From: G963704535 sp963704535
GTDB taxonomy: Bacteria; Chloroflexota; Chloroflexia; Chloroflexales; Roseiflexaceae
Assembly (NCBI GenBank): GCA_963704535.1
Contig: OY969916.1
Location: 1,550,001-1,614,000 of the forward strand
DNA: 64,000 nt
Direction: 5' to 3'
Part shown: positions 1 through 9,510 of the stretch, piece after piece
Layout: each line of letters opens with the position of its first letter
How positions within the stretch are numbered: position 1 is the stretch's first letter
The notes under the pieces: model-generated
What the model was told of the DNA's origin: nothing
The model's database searches: none
What the model saw: the letters and a program-made list of their open reading frames with translations, nothing else
Translations under genes and position numbers: made by a program

Positions 1-1
1 G

Positions 2-286
2 ATCGAGCCGGAGGGCCAGCGGATCGAAATCAAAGTTGGGGTAGGATTCTACGTCGACTACGTCGGCTTCCGTCTGAAGCCGGGCGAGGGCCTGGCCGGA
101 ACGATCTGGCAAACCGGGCAGCCACTGGTCGTCGACGACTACGGCGCCTGGGGCGGTCGCTCACCGGCATTTAGTCCCGACGCGGTTCGTGCGCTGGTCG
201 GAGTGCCGCTCACCTCCGGCAGCCAGGTCGTCGGCGTGATCGGCATGAGTTATGTCGAGCCGGGCCGCACCTTCGGCGAGGGCTAG
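2..286 (+). pseudogene. GAF-domain segment of sensor kinase, ended by in-frame TAG
   Basis: The reading frame is open from the window edge and encodes the second half of a GAF sensor domain (motifs LKPGEGLAGTIWQTGQPLVV, VGVPLTSG and VVGVIGMSY). It stops at TAG 284-286, exactly where GAF domains continue into the helix that reads VELLSRFAQLASIALDNARLY. That helix is encoded in the same frame straight after the stop, so this segment and the kinase at 296-1603 were one gene. Whether the stop is real (a pseudogene, or two separately translated parts) or a base-call error cannot be decided from the sequence. The 5' end lies outside the window. Confidence 0.65.
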
Positions 287-295
287 GTCGAGCTG

Positions 296-1603
<1,308 letters not shown>

Positions 1604-1605
1604 CG

Positions 1606-1680
1606 TAAAAAGGGGGAGTTTGAGGGGGGCCGCCCCTCAAGAAAATCTCTCCCACATTCTCTAATCTCCAATCTCCAACC
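1606..1680. repeat. gagggg-core palindrome plus GGAGATT heptads
   Basis: Between two convergent genes. Positions 1606-1653 are a GC-rich imperfect palindrome (aaagggggagtttgaggggg / ccgcccctcaagaaaatctc), one of about 15 such loci here. Positions 1656-1680 are tandem copies of the heptamer AATCTCC (GGAGATT on the minus strand). The heptads overlap the end of the minus-strand gene and encode its last residues, LEIGD. Probably works as a bidirectional hairpin terminator (inference). Confidence 0.75.
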
Positions 1681-4309
1681 CCTCGGCCGCCCGGCGCACC
1701 CACACATGCTGCTCCTCGCGGGTGTACACCAGCCCATCGAGCCGCGCGGCCCGCAGCTCGGCCAGCAGCCTGCCGAACAGCGGCCCCGGCTTGAGCCCGA
1801 TCGCCCGCAAGAATGCGCCATCGACCTCCAGCTTCACCGGGCGCAGATCGCGCAGGTAGCGCTCGATATAGGCCGGCGCGGCGCCATCCTCGGCCAGCCG
1901 CGCCACCTGGAGCGCCGTGTCGCCCGACCCGTGCAGCAGCCGATCGACCTGGCTGTCGGGCAGGCCAGCCGCGTGTAGCTGGGGCAGCCGCTCCTGGAGC
2001 GCCGAGATCTCGCGCAACAGCTTGGCCAGCGGCGCCGAGGGCCGGTAGCGGGCGATCAGCTCCTCGCGCTGCGCCGCCGAGAGCGGGTAGACGATCAGCC
2101 CCAGGTACAGGTTCGCCAGGTCGCCGCCGGCGGTGACCGCGCCCCGCGCCGCCACGAACTGCTGGCCTAGCGCGGGAAACCAGCGCAGCGCCGGGTGCAA
2201 ATGCCGCAAGATCTCCAGCTCGTCGAGCATCGCCATGGCCCGCTCCGGCGCATCCTCGCGCAGGATCAGCCGCAGCTCATTGGTGATACGCTGCGGCGTC
2301 GTGCGGCCCAGCACCCCCTGATCGAGCGCGTCGGCGATCAGCGCCCGCGTACGCGGCTCGATCGCGAAGCCGAGCCGCGCCGCCAGGCGTACCGCCCGCA
2401 AGATCCGCGTCGGGTCGTCGATAAAGCTCAGATTATGCAGCACCCGGATCAGCCGGCGCTCCAGATCGCGCCGACCGCCGTAGAAGTCATACAGCCTGCC
2501 GTAGCGCGAAGGATTGAGGCACACCGCCAGCGTATTAACCGTAAAGTCGCGCCGGTGCAGGTCGTGCCGCAGCGACGAGGCCTCCACGGCCGGCAGGGCC
2601 GATGGGTGCTCGTAGAACTCCGTTCGGGCGATTACGAAGTCCAATGAGATTAATTGAGAATTGAGCATTGAGAATTGAGAATCGTCCGGTTGCTCTCCAG
2701 CAAGCTTTTTCAATTCTTCATTCTCAATTTTCAATTCAAGCGTCGCCGTGCCGAACTGGGCGTGGCTGCGCGTGTGGCCGCCCAGCTCGGCCGCCAGCGT
2801 CTGGGCCAGCTTGATCGCGTCGCCCTCTACAACCAGGTCGAGGTCATCCTGCGGGCGGCCCAGCAGCATGTCGCGCACCGTCCCCCCCACGATGTAGAGC
2901 GCCGAATCCTGCCGCTCGGCCACCGCAGCGGCCCGGCGCAGCAGCGCCATCGTCGGCGGGGCCAGGAACTGCTCCAGCGTCTCGCCGATCGTGTCGTGGC
3001 CGTCGGCCTCGGGCGAGGGCGCGCCCTCGCGCGCGCGCAGCAGATCGCCGCGCGTAATGATGCCGCGCAGGCGGCGCTGCTCGTCGACGACCAGCAGCCG
3101 CCCGGTTCGCTCGCCATTGTCGGCCGCCAGCGCCCGCCGCACCGCCTGAATCGGCGTATCGAGTCCCACCAGCGTCGGCCCCTGCCACATATAGCGGGCC
3201 AGCGGCGCCGCGCGCAGCCCGTGGCGCCCGGCCCGGTCGAGATCGCGCCGCGAGATCAGCCCCTTGACCGTGCCGTCGTCACCGACCACCGGCAGCGCAC
3301 TGTGGCCATAGCGCGCCAGCAACTCCTCGGCCTGCTCGACCGTCGCGTCGAGCGGCGCGCTGCGCACCCGCGCCGTCATGATCTCGCCCGCTGTCAGCGC
3401 CGGCTGAATCTGCCGCCGGATCACCGCCTCGACCTCGGCCAGCACCTCCGGGGCCGCCCGTTCGCGCACATACGCCGCCGCCGCCGAGCGATGGCCGCCG
3501 CCGCCGAACTGCCGGGCCACCTCGCCGACATCGAGCGCCTCGCCATTCGAGCGCAAGATCAGCTGCGTTCCATTCTCGCCGGTCGCAATCGCCAGCCCGA
3601 TCACCGCCGGCGCATACAGATCGCGCAGCCGGTGCGCCAGCGTCGAAAGCTCCGGCACGCTGCCCTTGACCCTGGCCAAGGCAAGCAGGATGGTCCAGCC
3701 GTCCAACTCCTCCGTTCGCAAGCTGGCCTCAAGCTGGTGATAGATCTGCTCCTGCGCCATCGTCAGCGGGCGCCGCAGGAACTCGCCCACCGTCTCGATC
3801 CGCGCCCGCTGCCCCAGCAGCCACGCCGCGCACAACACATCGACCTGGCGCGTGCCGGGCAGCGCCAGGCCGCCAGTATCCTCATAGATCCCCAGCAGCA
3901 GCAGCGTCGCCTCCGTCGGCGTCAGCGGCGTCTGGCCATCCATCAGCCGCCGCGCCAGGATTGTCGTCGTCGCGCCGGTCTCCTCGCAGATCAGCTCCTC
4001 GTGTGGCGCCAGCCACCGATCGAGCCGGTGATGGTCGATGATCACCGTCGGGACCGCCGCGTCGCCCAGGATCGGCAAGTGCGGGACCGTCGCCGTATCC
4101 ACCAGCACCACCCGCGTGACCGGCTCGTCGGGCAGATCGGCGGCGCGCACAAACGGCAACTCCTCGTGGTGCAGTGCCTCGAACTCGCGCACATTGTCGT
4201 TCAAGTGCGGGTTGAGCACCGGCAGCGCCTGCGGGTAAAGCTTGTGCGCGGCCAACTGCGCGGCCAGGCCGTCAAAATCGGTGTTGCTGTGTGTTAGAAT
4301 AAGCTCCAT
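1661..4309 (-). CDS. DHH phosphoesterase-CBS-tRNA nucleotidyltransferase fusion
   Basis: Three-part protein of 882 aa. Residues 1-300 are a DHH/DHHA1 phosphoesterase (HSNTDFDG, DTATVPH, IIDHHRLD, FGGGGHRS). Residues about 305-430 are two CBS domains (sequence around EIMTARVRSAPLDATVEQAE). Residues about 465-880 are a class II nucleotidyltransferase, with GGTVRDMLLG, catalytic DLDLVVEGDA, RRDFTVN and the RNA-binding region DDPTRILRAVRLAARLGF. Such fusions are known as A-adding tRNA enzymes in bacteria with split CCA synthesis. A second CCA-type gene lies 2 kb away (6281-7657), which fits that split. An insert of about 32 residues (521-552) in the nucleotidyltransferase domain is encoded by a heptad repeat. 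The start has no ribosome site but sits 9 bases after a TATAAT, so the mRNA is likely leaderless. Confidence 0.88.
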   Translation of the reverse strand: MELILTHSNTDFDGLAAQLAAHKLYPQALPVLNPHLNDNVREFEALHHEELPFVRAADLPDEPVTRVVLVDTATVPHLPILGDAAVPTVIIDHHRLDRWLAPHEELICEETGATTTILARRLMDGQTPLTPTEATLLLLGIYEDTGGLALPGTRQVDVLCAAWLLGQRARIETVGEFLRRPLTMAQEQIYHQLEASLRTEELDGWTILLALARVKGSVPELSTLAHRLRDLYAPAVIGLAIATGENGTQLILRSNGEALDVGEVARQFGGGGHRSAAAAYVRERAAPEVLAEVEAVIRRQIQPALTAGEIMTARVRSAPLDATVEQAEELLARYGHSALPVVGDDGTVKGLISRRDLDRAGRHGLRAAPLARYMWQGPTLVGLDTPIQAVRRALAADNGERTGRLLVVDEQRRLRGIITRGDLLRAREGAPSPEADGHDTIGETLEQFLAPPTMALLRRAAAVAERQDSALYIVGGTVRDMLLGRPQDDLDLVVEGDAIKLAQTLAAELGGHTRSHAQFGTATLELKIENEELKKLAGEQPDDSQFSMLNSQLISLDFVIARTEFYEHPSALPAVEASSLRHDLHRRDFTVNTLAVCLNPSRYGRLYDFYGGRRDLERRLIRVLHNLSFIDDPTRILRAVRLAARLGFAIEPRTRALIADALDQGVLGRTTPQRITNELRLILREDAPERAMAMLDELEILRHLHPALRWFPALGQQFVAARGAVTAGGDLANLYLGLIVYPLSAAQREELIARYRPSAPLAKLLREISALQERLPQLHAAGLPDSQVDRLLHGSGDTALQVARLAEDGAAPAYIERYLRDLRPVKLEVDGAFLRAIGLKPGPLFGRLLAELRAARLDGLVYTREEQHVWVRRAAEGLEIGD
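2643..2746. repeat. Heptad repeat insert inside coding region
   Basis: Tandem copies of TGAGAAT/TGAGCAT (7-bp period), a spacer, then the inverted copies (ttcaattcttcattctcaat). It lies in frame within the nucleotidyltransferase domain of the gene at 1661-4309 and encodes a low-complexity stretch (KIENEELKKLAGEQ, then SQFSMLNSQL) between two conserved motifs that are normally adjacent. Confidence 0.85.
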
Positions 4310-4317
4310 ATGCCCGC

Positions 4318-4323
4318 ATTATA
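4318..4323 (-). promoter_or_regulatory. Extended -10 promoter, likely leaderless transcript
   Basis: On the minus strand the sequence reads CGTGCTATAATGCGGGCAT and then ATG at 4309. TATAAT preceded by TGC is a good extended -10. The expected transcription start, about 7 bases downstream, falls within 2-3 bases of the start codon, and no ribosome site is present. The same TGCTATAAT or TGNTATAAT motif occurs upstream of the genes starting at 8653, 31639, 38832 and 47341. Confidence 0.6.
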
Positions 4324-4420
4324 GCACGCGACCACACCGATTCCATGGAAGCCATCTTGCTCAAACGCATCGGTGAGCCGGTCGGCCGATCGGCAGCCTG
4401 TGCAGAAAGGAACCTTTCCC

Positions 4421-4927
4421 ATGCTCAGTAAGACCATCCAGAGCGCACTCAACGACCAGATCAAGCACGAGTTCTTCGCGTCCCACCTCTACCTCGCCAT
4501 GTCGGCCTATTTCGAGACGAGCAACCTGCCCGGCTTCGCAAGCTGGATGCGCCTGCAAAGTGACGAAGAGCGCGGGCACGCCATGAAGTTCTTCGACTTT
4601 ATTAACGACCGCGAGGGCAGCGTCGAACTCCAGGCGATCGACCAGCCGCCCGGCGAGTTCCAAGCCCCGCTCGACGTGTTCCAGCAGGCGCTCGACCACG
4701 AGCGCAGAGTGAGCGCCCTGATCCACCGGATCTACGAGCTTGCCCTGCGCGAGAACGACTACCCGACCCAGACATTCCTCCAGTGGTTCATCAACGAGCA
4801 AGTCGAGGAGGAAAAGAGCGCCAGCCAGATCATCGAGCAACTCAAGCTGACCGGCGGCAACAGCGCCGCGCTGCTCATGCTCGACCGCGAGATGGCCGGT
4901 CGTGGCTCGGCGGGCGCAAGCGCGTAA
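4421..4927 (+). CDS. ftnA: Bacterial non-haem ferritin
   Basis: Iron-storage protein of 168 aa, usual ferritin length, that oxidises Fe(II) and stores it in a 24-subunit shell. Ferroxidase residues Glu17, Glu50 and His53 fall at the same positions as in E. coli FtnA (KHEFFAS and DEERGHA). A second Glu cluster is in the ENDYPTQTFLQWF and NEQVEEEKSA helices. The ATG at 4421 is chosen because AGAAAGGA lies about 10 bases upstream; an upstream in-frame start at 4373 would add 16 unconserved residues. It is transcribed alone, divergent from the DHH-CBS gene, with a heptad hairpin after it. Confidence 0.93.
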   Translation: MLSKTIQSALNDQIKHEFFASHLYLAMSAYFETSNLPGFASWMRLQSDEERGHAMKFFDFINDREGSVELQAIDQPPGEFQAPLDVFQQALDHERRVSALIHRIYELALRENDYPTQTFLQWFINEQVEEEKSASQIIEQLKLTGGNSAALLMLDREMAGRGSAGASA

Positions 4928-4959
4928 GGGACTCTGAACTTCATCTTCATCCCAAAGCG

Positions 4960-5022
4960 CGCGTGAAACGTAAAACGTGAAACGTGAAAGATCCTCACGC
5001 ATCACGTTTCACATTTCACGCC
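4960..5022. repeat. GTGAAAC heptad inverted repeat
   Basis: Copies of gtgaaac/gtaaaac/gtgaaag in 7-bp register, followed by the inverted copies (cacgtttcacatttcacg). Can fold into a long hairpin after the ferritin gene. Confidence 0.8.
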
Positions 5023-5083
5023 GGGACGCTTTACATGTTCCGATTCCCTAACCCGAGCTTCGTAAAAAATAAACGCCGCCGCC

Positions 5084-6196
5084 ATGTCAAACACCAACAC
5101 CCATGCCCCTCCGCAGCTCCAGATCCGCGACGTAGCCAAGTCCTACGCCAGCACGCCCGCGCTGCGTGGTGTCAGCCTAGCGGTGGCAGCAGGCGCGATC
5201 GTCTGCCTACTGGGGCCGTCGGGCTGCGGCAAGACCACGCTGCTGCGGCTGATCGCCGGCCTTGAGCAGGCCGACGACGGCGCAATAACCTTCGCCGGCC
5301 ACCCGCTCGACGACATCCCGGCGCACGAGCGCGGCTTCGGGCTGATGTTCCAGGAGTACGCCCTGTTCCCCCACCGCGATGTGGCCGGCAACATCGCCTT
5401 TGGGCTGCGCATGCAGCGCCAGCCACGCCACGCGATCAAGGCGCGAGTCGCCGAAATGCTGGACCTAGTCGGCCTGGCCGGCTACGACCAGCGCCGCGTC
5501 TACGAACTCTCCGGCGGCGAGCGCCAACGCGTGGCGCTCGCCCGCAGCCTGGCGCCCAGCCCACGCCTACTCATGCTCGACGAACCACTCGGCGCGCTTG
5601 ACCGCGCCCTGCGCGAGCGCCTACTCGACGACCTGCGCGCCATCCTCAAGCGCGTCGGCGTGACCAGCATCTACGTCACCCACGACCAAGCCGAAGCGTT
5701 CACGATCGCCGACCAAGTGGTGCTCATGAACGCCGGTCGGATCGAGCAGCAAGGGCCACCCGCCCAAGTCTACCGGCACCCAGCCACGATCTTCGCCGCC
5801 CGATTCCTGGGGCTGGACAACCTGGTCGAAGGGCGCGTACACCAGATCGAGAAGACCGGCGCCATCACGATCGACACCGCCCTCGGCCGCCTACGCGCCA
5901 CCGACCGGACCAGCGCGCCGCGCCCCGGCGACCCGGTGACGGTCGTGCTGCGCCCCGAGGCCGCCGAGCCGGCCTCGGCGATCACGCTCGACCAAACCAA
6001 CCTGATCCAGGGAACCATCACGGGGCGCTCGTTTCGCGGCAGCCGGCTGCGCCTGGCCATCCAGCACGCCAGCGGCCAGATCCTGGAGTTCGAGCTGGAC
6101 GACCGGGCCATCCCCGACGTTGGCAAGCCGATCACGCTTGAGCTACGACCGGATGGGTTGAGCCTGATACGCTCTGATGACAAGGTGACAAGGTGA
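5084..6196 (+). CDS. ABC transporter ATP-binding protein (PotA/FbpC/MalK-like)
   Basis: Importer ATPase of 370 aa. Walker A GPSGCGKTT, Q-loop FQEYALFP, signature LSGGERQRVA, Walker B LLMLDEP, D-loop GALD and switch H in VTHDQ are all intact. Residues about 240-365 form a TOBE-type domain. This is the CUT1/iron/polyamine importer layout. No permease or binding protein flanks it, so it is an orphan. The galactan ABC transporter at 25.9-29.2 kb and the solute-binding proteins at 15.6-18.4 kb both lack an ATPase, which makes it a candidate shared energiser (inference). The last residues, DDKVTR, are encoded by the start of a ggtgaca repeat. Confidence 0.9.
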   Translation: MSNTNTHAPPQLQIRDVAKSYASTPALRGVSLAVAAGAIVCLLGPSGCGKTTLLRLIAGLEQADDGAITFAGHPLDDIPAHERGFGLMFQEYALFPHRDVAGNIAFGLRMQRQPRHAIKARVAEMLDLVGLAGYDQRRVYELSGGERQRVALARSLAPSPRLLMLDEPLGALDRALRERLLDDLRAILKRVGVTSIYVTHDQAEAFTIADQVVLMNAGRIEQQGPPAQVYRHPATIFAARFLGLDNLVEGRVHQIEKTGAITIDTALGRLRATDRTSAPRPGDPVTVVLRPEAAEPASAITLDQTNLIQGTITGRSFRGSRLRLAIQHASGQILEFELDDRAIPDVGKPITLELRPDGLSLIRSDDKVTR

Positions 6197-6272
6197 AGGG
6201 GTGAAGGGGAATCTGAGCGGCTGTTTGAAAAGGGGGAGTTTGAGGGGCCGCCCCTCAAGAATCCCTTTCCAC
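6174..6272. repeat. ggtgaca repeat followed by gagggg-core palindrome
   Basis: Short tandem units (gatgacaaggtgacaaggtg, then aaggggtg units) run from the last codons of the ABC ATPase into the spacer. A palindrome follows at 6221-6272 (ctgtttgaaaagggggagtt / ggccgcccctcaagaatccc). It lies between convergent genes and is a possible bidirectional terminator. Confidence 0.75.
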
Positions 6273-6280
6273 TTGACGCA

Positions 6281-7657
6281 TCACTCATCAGAGTGACTAC
6301 CGGCAGCGTTATGAACAACCCACGCCAACCCCTCCTCTACCGTCGCGAACGCCCCATCGATCTGCGCCTGGTAGGCCCGCCGTAGGAGCGCGCCCAGGCG
6401 TGGGCCTGGCACTTGCCCGGCGGCGATCAGGTGGCGCCCCTGGAGGATCGGCGCCGGCCGCCCCTCCGCCACGCCAAGCTGCTGGGCCAGCGCGACGACC
6501 GGCGCCGCCGGGGCGGCGGGCGGGAGCGGCGGCCGCCCGCTGTGATCGGCCTCGACCAGGTGCCCCCACTGCCCGATCGTCGCCGGCTCCAGCCGCACCG
6601 CCAGCCGGCGCACCGCCCGCGCGGTCACGCTCATGCCGTGGTGCGCCATGTGCTCGCGAACCAGCGGCGCCACCGCCCCGGCGATGCCGCGCGGGCAGCC
6701 GATCCGCCGCAGCAACAACTCCGCCAGCGCGACGCCCGCCTCGGCGTGCCCCAGGCTGCGGATGCGCCCATCGGGGTCGTGGGTCGTCGTCGCCGGCTTG
6801 CCCAGATCGTGGCACAGCGCCCCGAACAACAGCCCGGCGCGCTGCTCGCCGCCGAGCCCTTCGCGATCGGCGATCGTGGCGGCGGCGTCGCAGACAAGGC
6901 CGGTATGAACGGCAACATCGCCCTCCGGATGCCAAATCGAATCCTGTAGACATCCGATCAGCGCCTCAAGCTCAGGGTACAGCCCGATCCAGCCGGTCTC
7001 CTCCAGCACCCGCAAACCCGCCGACGGGCGCTTGCCCTTGATCGCCCACTTCAGCCACTCGCCCCAGACCCGCTCGATCGCCAGATCTGGAGCCAGGGGC
7101 AGCAGCGTACGGCAGAGCGTGACCGTCTCCGGCGCCAGCCGCATATCGAAGCGCGCCGCGAATTGCATCGCCCGCAGCACCCGCAGCGGGTCCTCGCCAA
7201 AGGCGGCCGAGGTGTGGCGAATGATCCCAGCCCGCAGGTCGGCCGCGCCGCCGAAAAAGTCCAGCAGTTCGCCGGCCGGATTCAGCGCCAGCGCGTTCCA
7301 GGTGAAGTCGCGCCGCGCCGCCGCCTCGCGCGGGGTCATCGCCGGGTCGGGCGCGCCCAGCGCCCCGCGCGCGCCGGCGGCACTCTCGCGGCGGGGCAGC
7401 GAAACGTCCAGCTCGCGCCCGTCGGGCAGGCGCATCTTCAGCACGCCGAACGAGCGCCCGACGGCGTCGACGCGGCCGAACCGCGCCAGCACGCCGATCA
7501 GCCGATCGACATCGAGCCCGTAGACCTCGATGTCGAGGTCTTTGGCATCCTGGCCCATCAGCATGTCGCGCACCGCGCCGCCAACGATCAGCGCCCGCCC
7601 GCCCGCGTCCTCGATCGCGCCAAGAATCGATTGAAGTTGTTCGACGATGTTGTTCAT
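6281..7657 (-). CDS. HD-domain CCA/poly(A) tRNA nucleotidyltransferase
   Basis: Class II nucleotidyltransferase (458 aa) acting on tRNA 3' ends. N-terminal catalytic head: LIVGGAVRDMLMG, catalytic DLDIEVYG and RRDFTWNALA, then the neck region EDPLRVLRAMQFAARFDM. From about residue 220 an HD phosphohydrolase domain (VHTGLVCD, CHDLGKPATT, LGHAEAG, REHMAHHG) has a complete metal-binding set. With the DHH-CBS fusion at 1661-4309 it could form a split CC-adding/A-adding pair (inference). The ATG at 7657 is preferred because homology begins there; an upstream start at 7687 would overlap the likely promoter region. Confidence 0.88.
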   Translation of the reverse strand: MNNIVEQLQSILGAIEDAGGRALIVGGAVRDMLMGQDAKDLDIEVYGLDVDRLIGVLARFGRVDAVGRSFGVLKMRLPDGRELDVSLPRRESAAGARGALGAPDPAMTPREAAARRDFTWNALALNPAGELLDFFGGAADLRAGIIRHTSAAFGEDPLRVLRAMQFAARFDMRLAPETVTLCRTLLPLAPDLAIERVWGEWLKWAIKGKRPSAGLRVLEETGWIGLYPELEALIGCLQDSIWHPEGDVAVHTGLVCDAAATIADREGLGGEQRAGLLFGALCHDLGKPATTTHDPDGRIRSLGHAEAGVALAELLLRRIGCPRGIAGAVAPLVREHMAHHGMSVTARAVRRLAVRLEPATIGQWGHLVEADHSGRPPLPPAAPAAPVVALAQQLGVAEGRPAPILQGRHLIAAGQVPGPRLGALLRRAYQAQIDGAFATVEEGLAWVVHNAAGSHSDE

Positions 7658-7703
7658 ATGGATGGAGTATACACGATCATCGCGCAATCCAGGCGAACAT
7701 GAA

Positions 7704-7743
7704 AAAGGTGGTCTGGAGGAGCGTACTCCTCCAGACCACCTTT
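7704..7743 (-). terminator. Rho-independent terminator, perfect 18-bp stem
   Basis: AAAGGTGGTCTGGAGGAG at 7704-7721 pairs perfectly with 7726-7743 across a CGTA loop. On the minus strand the hairpin ends in a T-run (CCACCTTTTTC). It terminates the gene at 7769-8653 and insulates the downstream CCA gene. Confidence 0.9.
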
Positions 7744-7768
7744 CGCTACAGTTGAGCGCCTCTAGACG

Positions 7769-8653
7769 CTAAAGCAGGCTTTCTTCCACCTGCCGCCGGC
7801 CATTGCCGCGCGGCGCGGCCTGCGCCCGTGGCGCGGGCGCCGGGGGTGCAGGCGGCGGTGCCTCCTCCTCGACCGGGCCGCCACCCTGCTCCTCGCCCGC
7901 ACCGATCAGCTTCGAGGTCGTCGTTGACCAGGCGATCGTGTCGTCGAGCATACCCTCGATCAATGCCACCCAGTCACGCTTGATCCAGTGCGCCCGGATG
8001 TGCTCCTTGGTCACGGGCGTGGGGATGCGGGCGACCATCGGCGTGATCTCCTTGGTCTGCACGCTCCCGCGGGCGACCTCCGCACCCGGCCCGAGCGGGA
8101 TCGCGCAGGCGTAGAACGGCGGGTTGAGCGCCGGCTTGCGATCCTGCGCGCGAAAGACATCGACCGCATCAAGAACGTCGTATTGGCGCGTCAGCGCCGC
8201 GATCAGGTCGCCCGTCAGAGTGCTCTTGACCGTCACCAGCAGCGGCTCGGCGAAGCCGACTTGGAGCAGCTCCTGGACAAAGGCGCGGAAGCGCAACACC
8301 GACTGCTGCCTCCCGCCCTCCAACGTGCGCCACCCGAACGCGATCCCATAGCGCTCCGGCGTGTGCTTCATCTCACCGATCGACTGCACCCCTTCAGCGA
8401 CCACAAACAGGTTGGCCGTCTCCACCGCCCAGTGGGTAACCATATTGCCGCTGCCATGCTTGATCGTGATCTGGGCAAAGCCGGCCTGTTCCATCGCCGC
8501 GTCAAGCTCCTCGAGCCGGCCGGCCTCGGCCAGCCAGCCAGCGTAGATGCGGCGCTCTTTGGTCTGCAAGCCGGTCGACCATTGCAGCAGCGGGTCGGCC
8601 ACACGGGGCAGGGGGCGCCGCGCCGGCCCACGGGTAAACGTCACGTCGTCCAT
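7769..8653 (-). CDS. Conserved protein of unknown function with Pro-rich tail
   Basis: I do not recognise this 294-aa family. Residues about 20-235 look like one soluble alpha/beta domain (GLQTKERRIYAGWLAEAGRL, ITIKHGSGNMVTHWA, ANLFVVAEGVQS, KHTPERYGIAFGWR). The tail (about 260-294) is Gly/Pro/Ala-rich and ends in Arg-rich GRRQVEESLL. There is no signal peptide and no membrane segment. The ATG at 8653 is set by the upstream AAAGGGACGAG; the frame stays open further upstream only as a shadow of the esterase gene. Has its own extended -10 promoter and terminator, so it is monocistronic. Confidence 0.8.
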   Translation of the reverse strand: MDDVTFTRGPARRPLPRVADPLLQWSTGLQTKERRIYAGWLAEAGRLEELDAAMEQAGFAQITIKHGSGNMVTHWAVETANLFVVAEGVQSIGEMKHTPERYGIAFGWRTLEGGRQQSVLRFRAFVQELLQVGFAEPLLVTVKSTLTGDLIAALTRQYDVLDAVDVFRAQDRKPALNPPFYACAIPLGPGAEVARGSVQTKEITPMVARIPTPVTKEHIRAHWIKRDWVALIEGMLDDTIAWSTTTSKLIGAGEEQGGGPVEEEAPPPAPPAPAPRAQAAPRGNGRRQVEESLL

Positions 8654-8716
8654 TACTCGTCCCTTTCGTTCAAACTCCAATCTGTGCCATGCAGGCAATA
8701 CGGATGGCGTATCCCT

Positions 8717-8756
8717 ATTATAGCACAACTGTGCGACATGTAGTGACACAACTACA
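8717..8756 (-). promoter_or_regulatory. Extended -10 promoter with adjacent dyad
   Basis: On the minus strand, TTGTGCTATAAT (TATAAT at 8722-8717) lies about 60 bases ahead of the start at 8653. Just upstream, at 8739-8756, is the dyad TGTAGT-GACACA-ACTACA, where a regulator could overlap the -35 region. This dyad is a candidate operator only. Confidence 0.55.
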
Positions 8757-9483
8757 CAGCCTTGCCGGACGTCAGCTTCTTGAGAAACACCCCGACTTGT
8801 TCGGCCACGGCGTCGGCCTCGCAATCCAGCAGCATCTCGTGGCCGCTGCGCTCGAACCAGGTCAAATCCTTCTGAGGCGAACCGGAGTGCTCGTACACGA
8901 TCTGCGCGCAGCGCGGCTGCACCACGCGATCCTCGCGCGCCCCGATCACAATCAGCGGCGCCCTGACGCGCGGCAGCAGCGCCTCGACCTGCCGGCCGGC
9001 CCGGTAGATCGAGGCAAACGTCGCGGTCGGGAAGCGCTGGTAGTTGGCGGCTCGGCCAACCAACGATTGATCGCTGAAAGCCGCATTGACCGGGTTGCTC
9101 GACCACTTGACGAAGCGCTGGAGCAGCGTCGAGACCCCGGCCAGCGGGTGCGCGTAGCGCAGCGCCGGCGCGATCAGCGCCAGCCCGGCGACATCGGCCG
9201 GCCGCTCGGCCGCCAGGTGAATCGCCAGCACGCCGCCCACCGAGAGCCCGGCGATCGCCACCTGCCCGACTTCTCGGCGCAGCTCGGTCAGCGCCGCCCC
9301 CGCGTCGGCCAGCATATCGCCATAGGTAACGCCGACCAGATCCTCGGGCTTGGTCCAGTGGCCGCGCAGTTGCGGCAGGCGCCACGGCAGCCCAAGCGCC
9401 TCGACGCGAGGCACGATCGCCTCAACCGTCGATCAACTCGACGTAAAGCCGTGCAGAATTAGCACCCCCAATGACACGGCCAT
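8752..9483 (-). pseudogene. Alpha/beta-hydrolase (carboxylesterase-like), in-frame TGA at codon 17
   Basis: Serine esterase of the monoacylglycerol-lipase/Est30-like group. Oxyanion-hole motif LILHGFT lies near the N-terminus, the nucleophile elbow is GLSVGG, acid Asp in GAREDRVV and His in RSGHEM. The ATG at 9483 has a textbook ribosome site (AAAGGAGG, 8-base spacing), and the protein starts MAVSLGVLILHGFTSS. Then TGA (9435-9433) interrupts, and the same frame continues STVEAIVPRVEAL into the conserved RLRGH-like cap. Only one base differs from an intact gene (TGG would restore it). It is either a recent nonsense mutation or a base-call error. An internal start at 9414 would lack the oxyanion hole. 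Confidence 0.82.
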
Positions 9484-9510
9484 TGCCTGTGCCTCCTTTC
9501 ACAAGATGCG

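Noticed and set aside
2675..4297. Long plus-strand open frame antisense to the DHH-CBS gene
   Set aside because: Arg/Gln/His-rich shadow with no domain; the minus strand has clear conserved motifs. The same applies to long antisense frames at 20462-23245, 23606-25057, 25720-27363, 49194-51575 and 14487-15584.
8654..9385. Extension of the 7769-8653 protein through the esterase region
   Set aside because: The extra frame is the wrong frame of the esterase; promoter and ribosome site lie just upstream of 8653.
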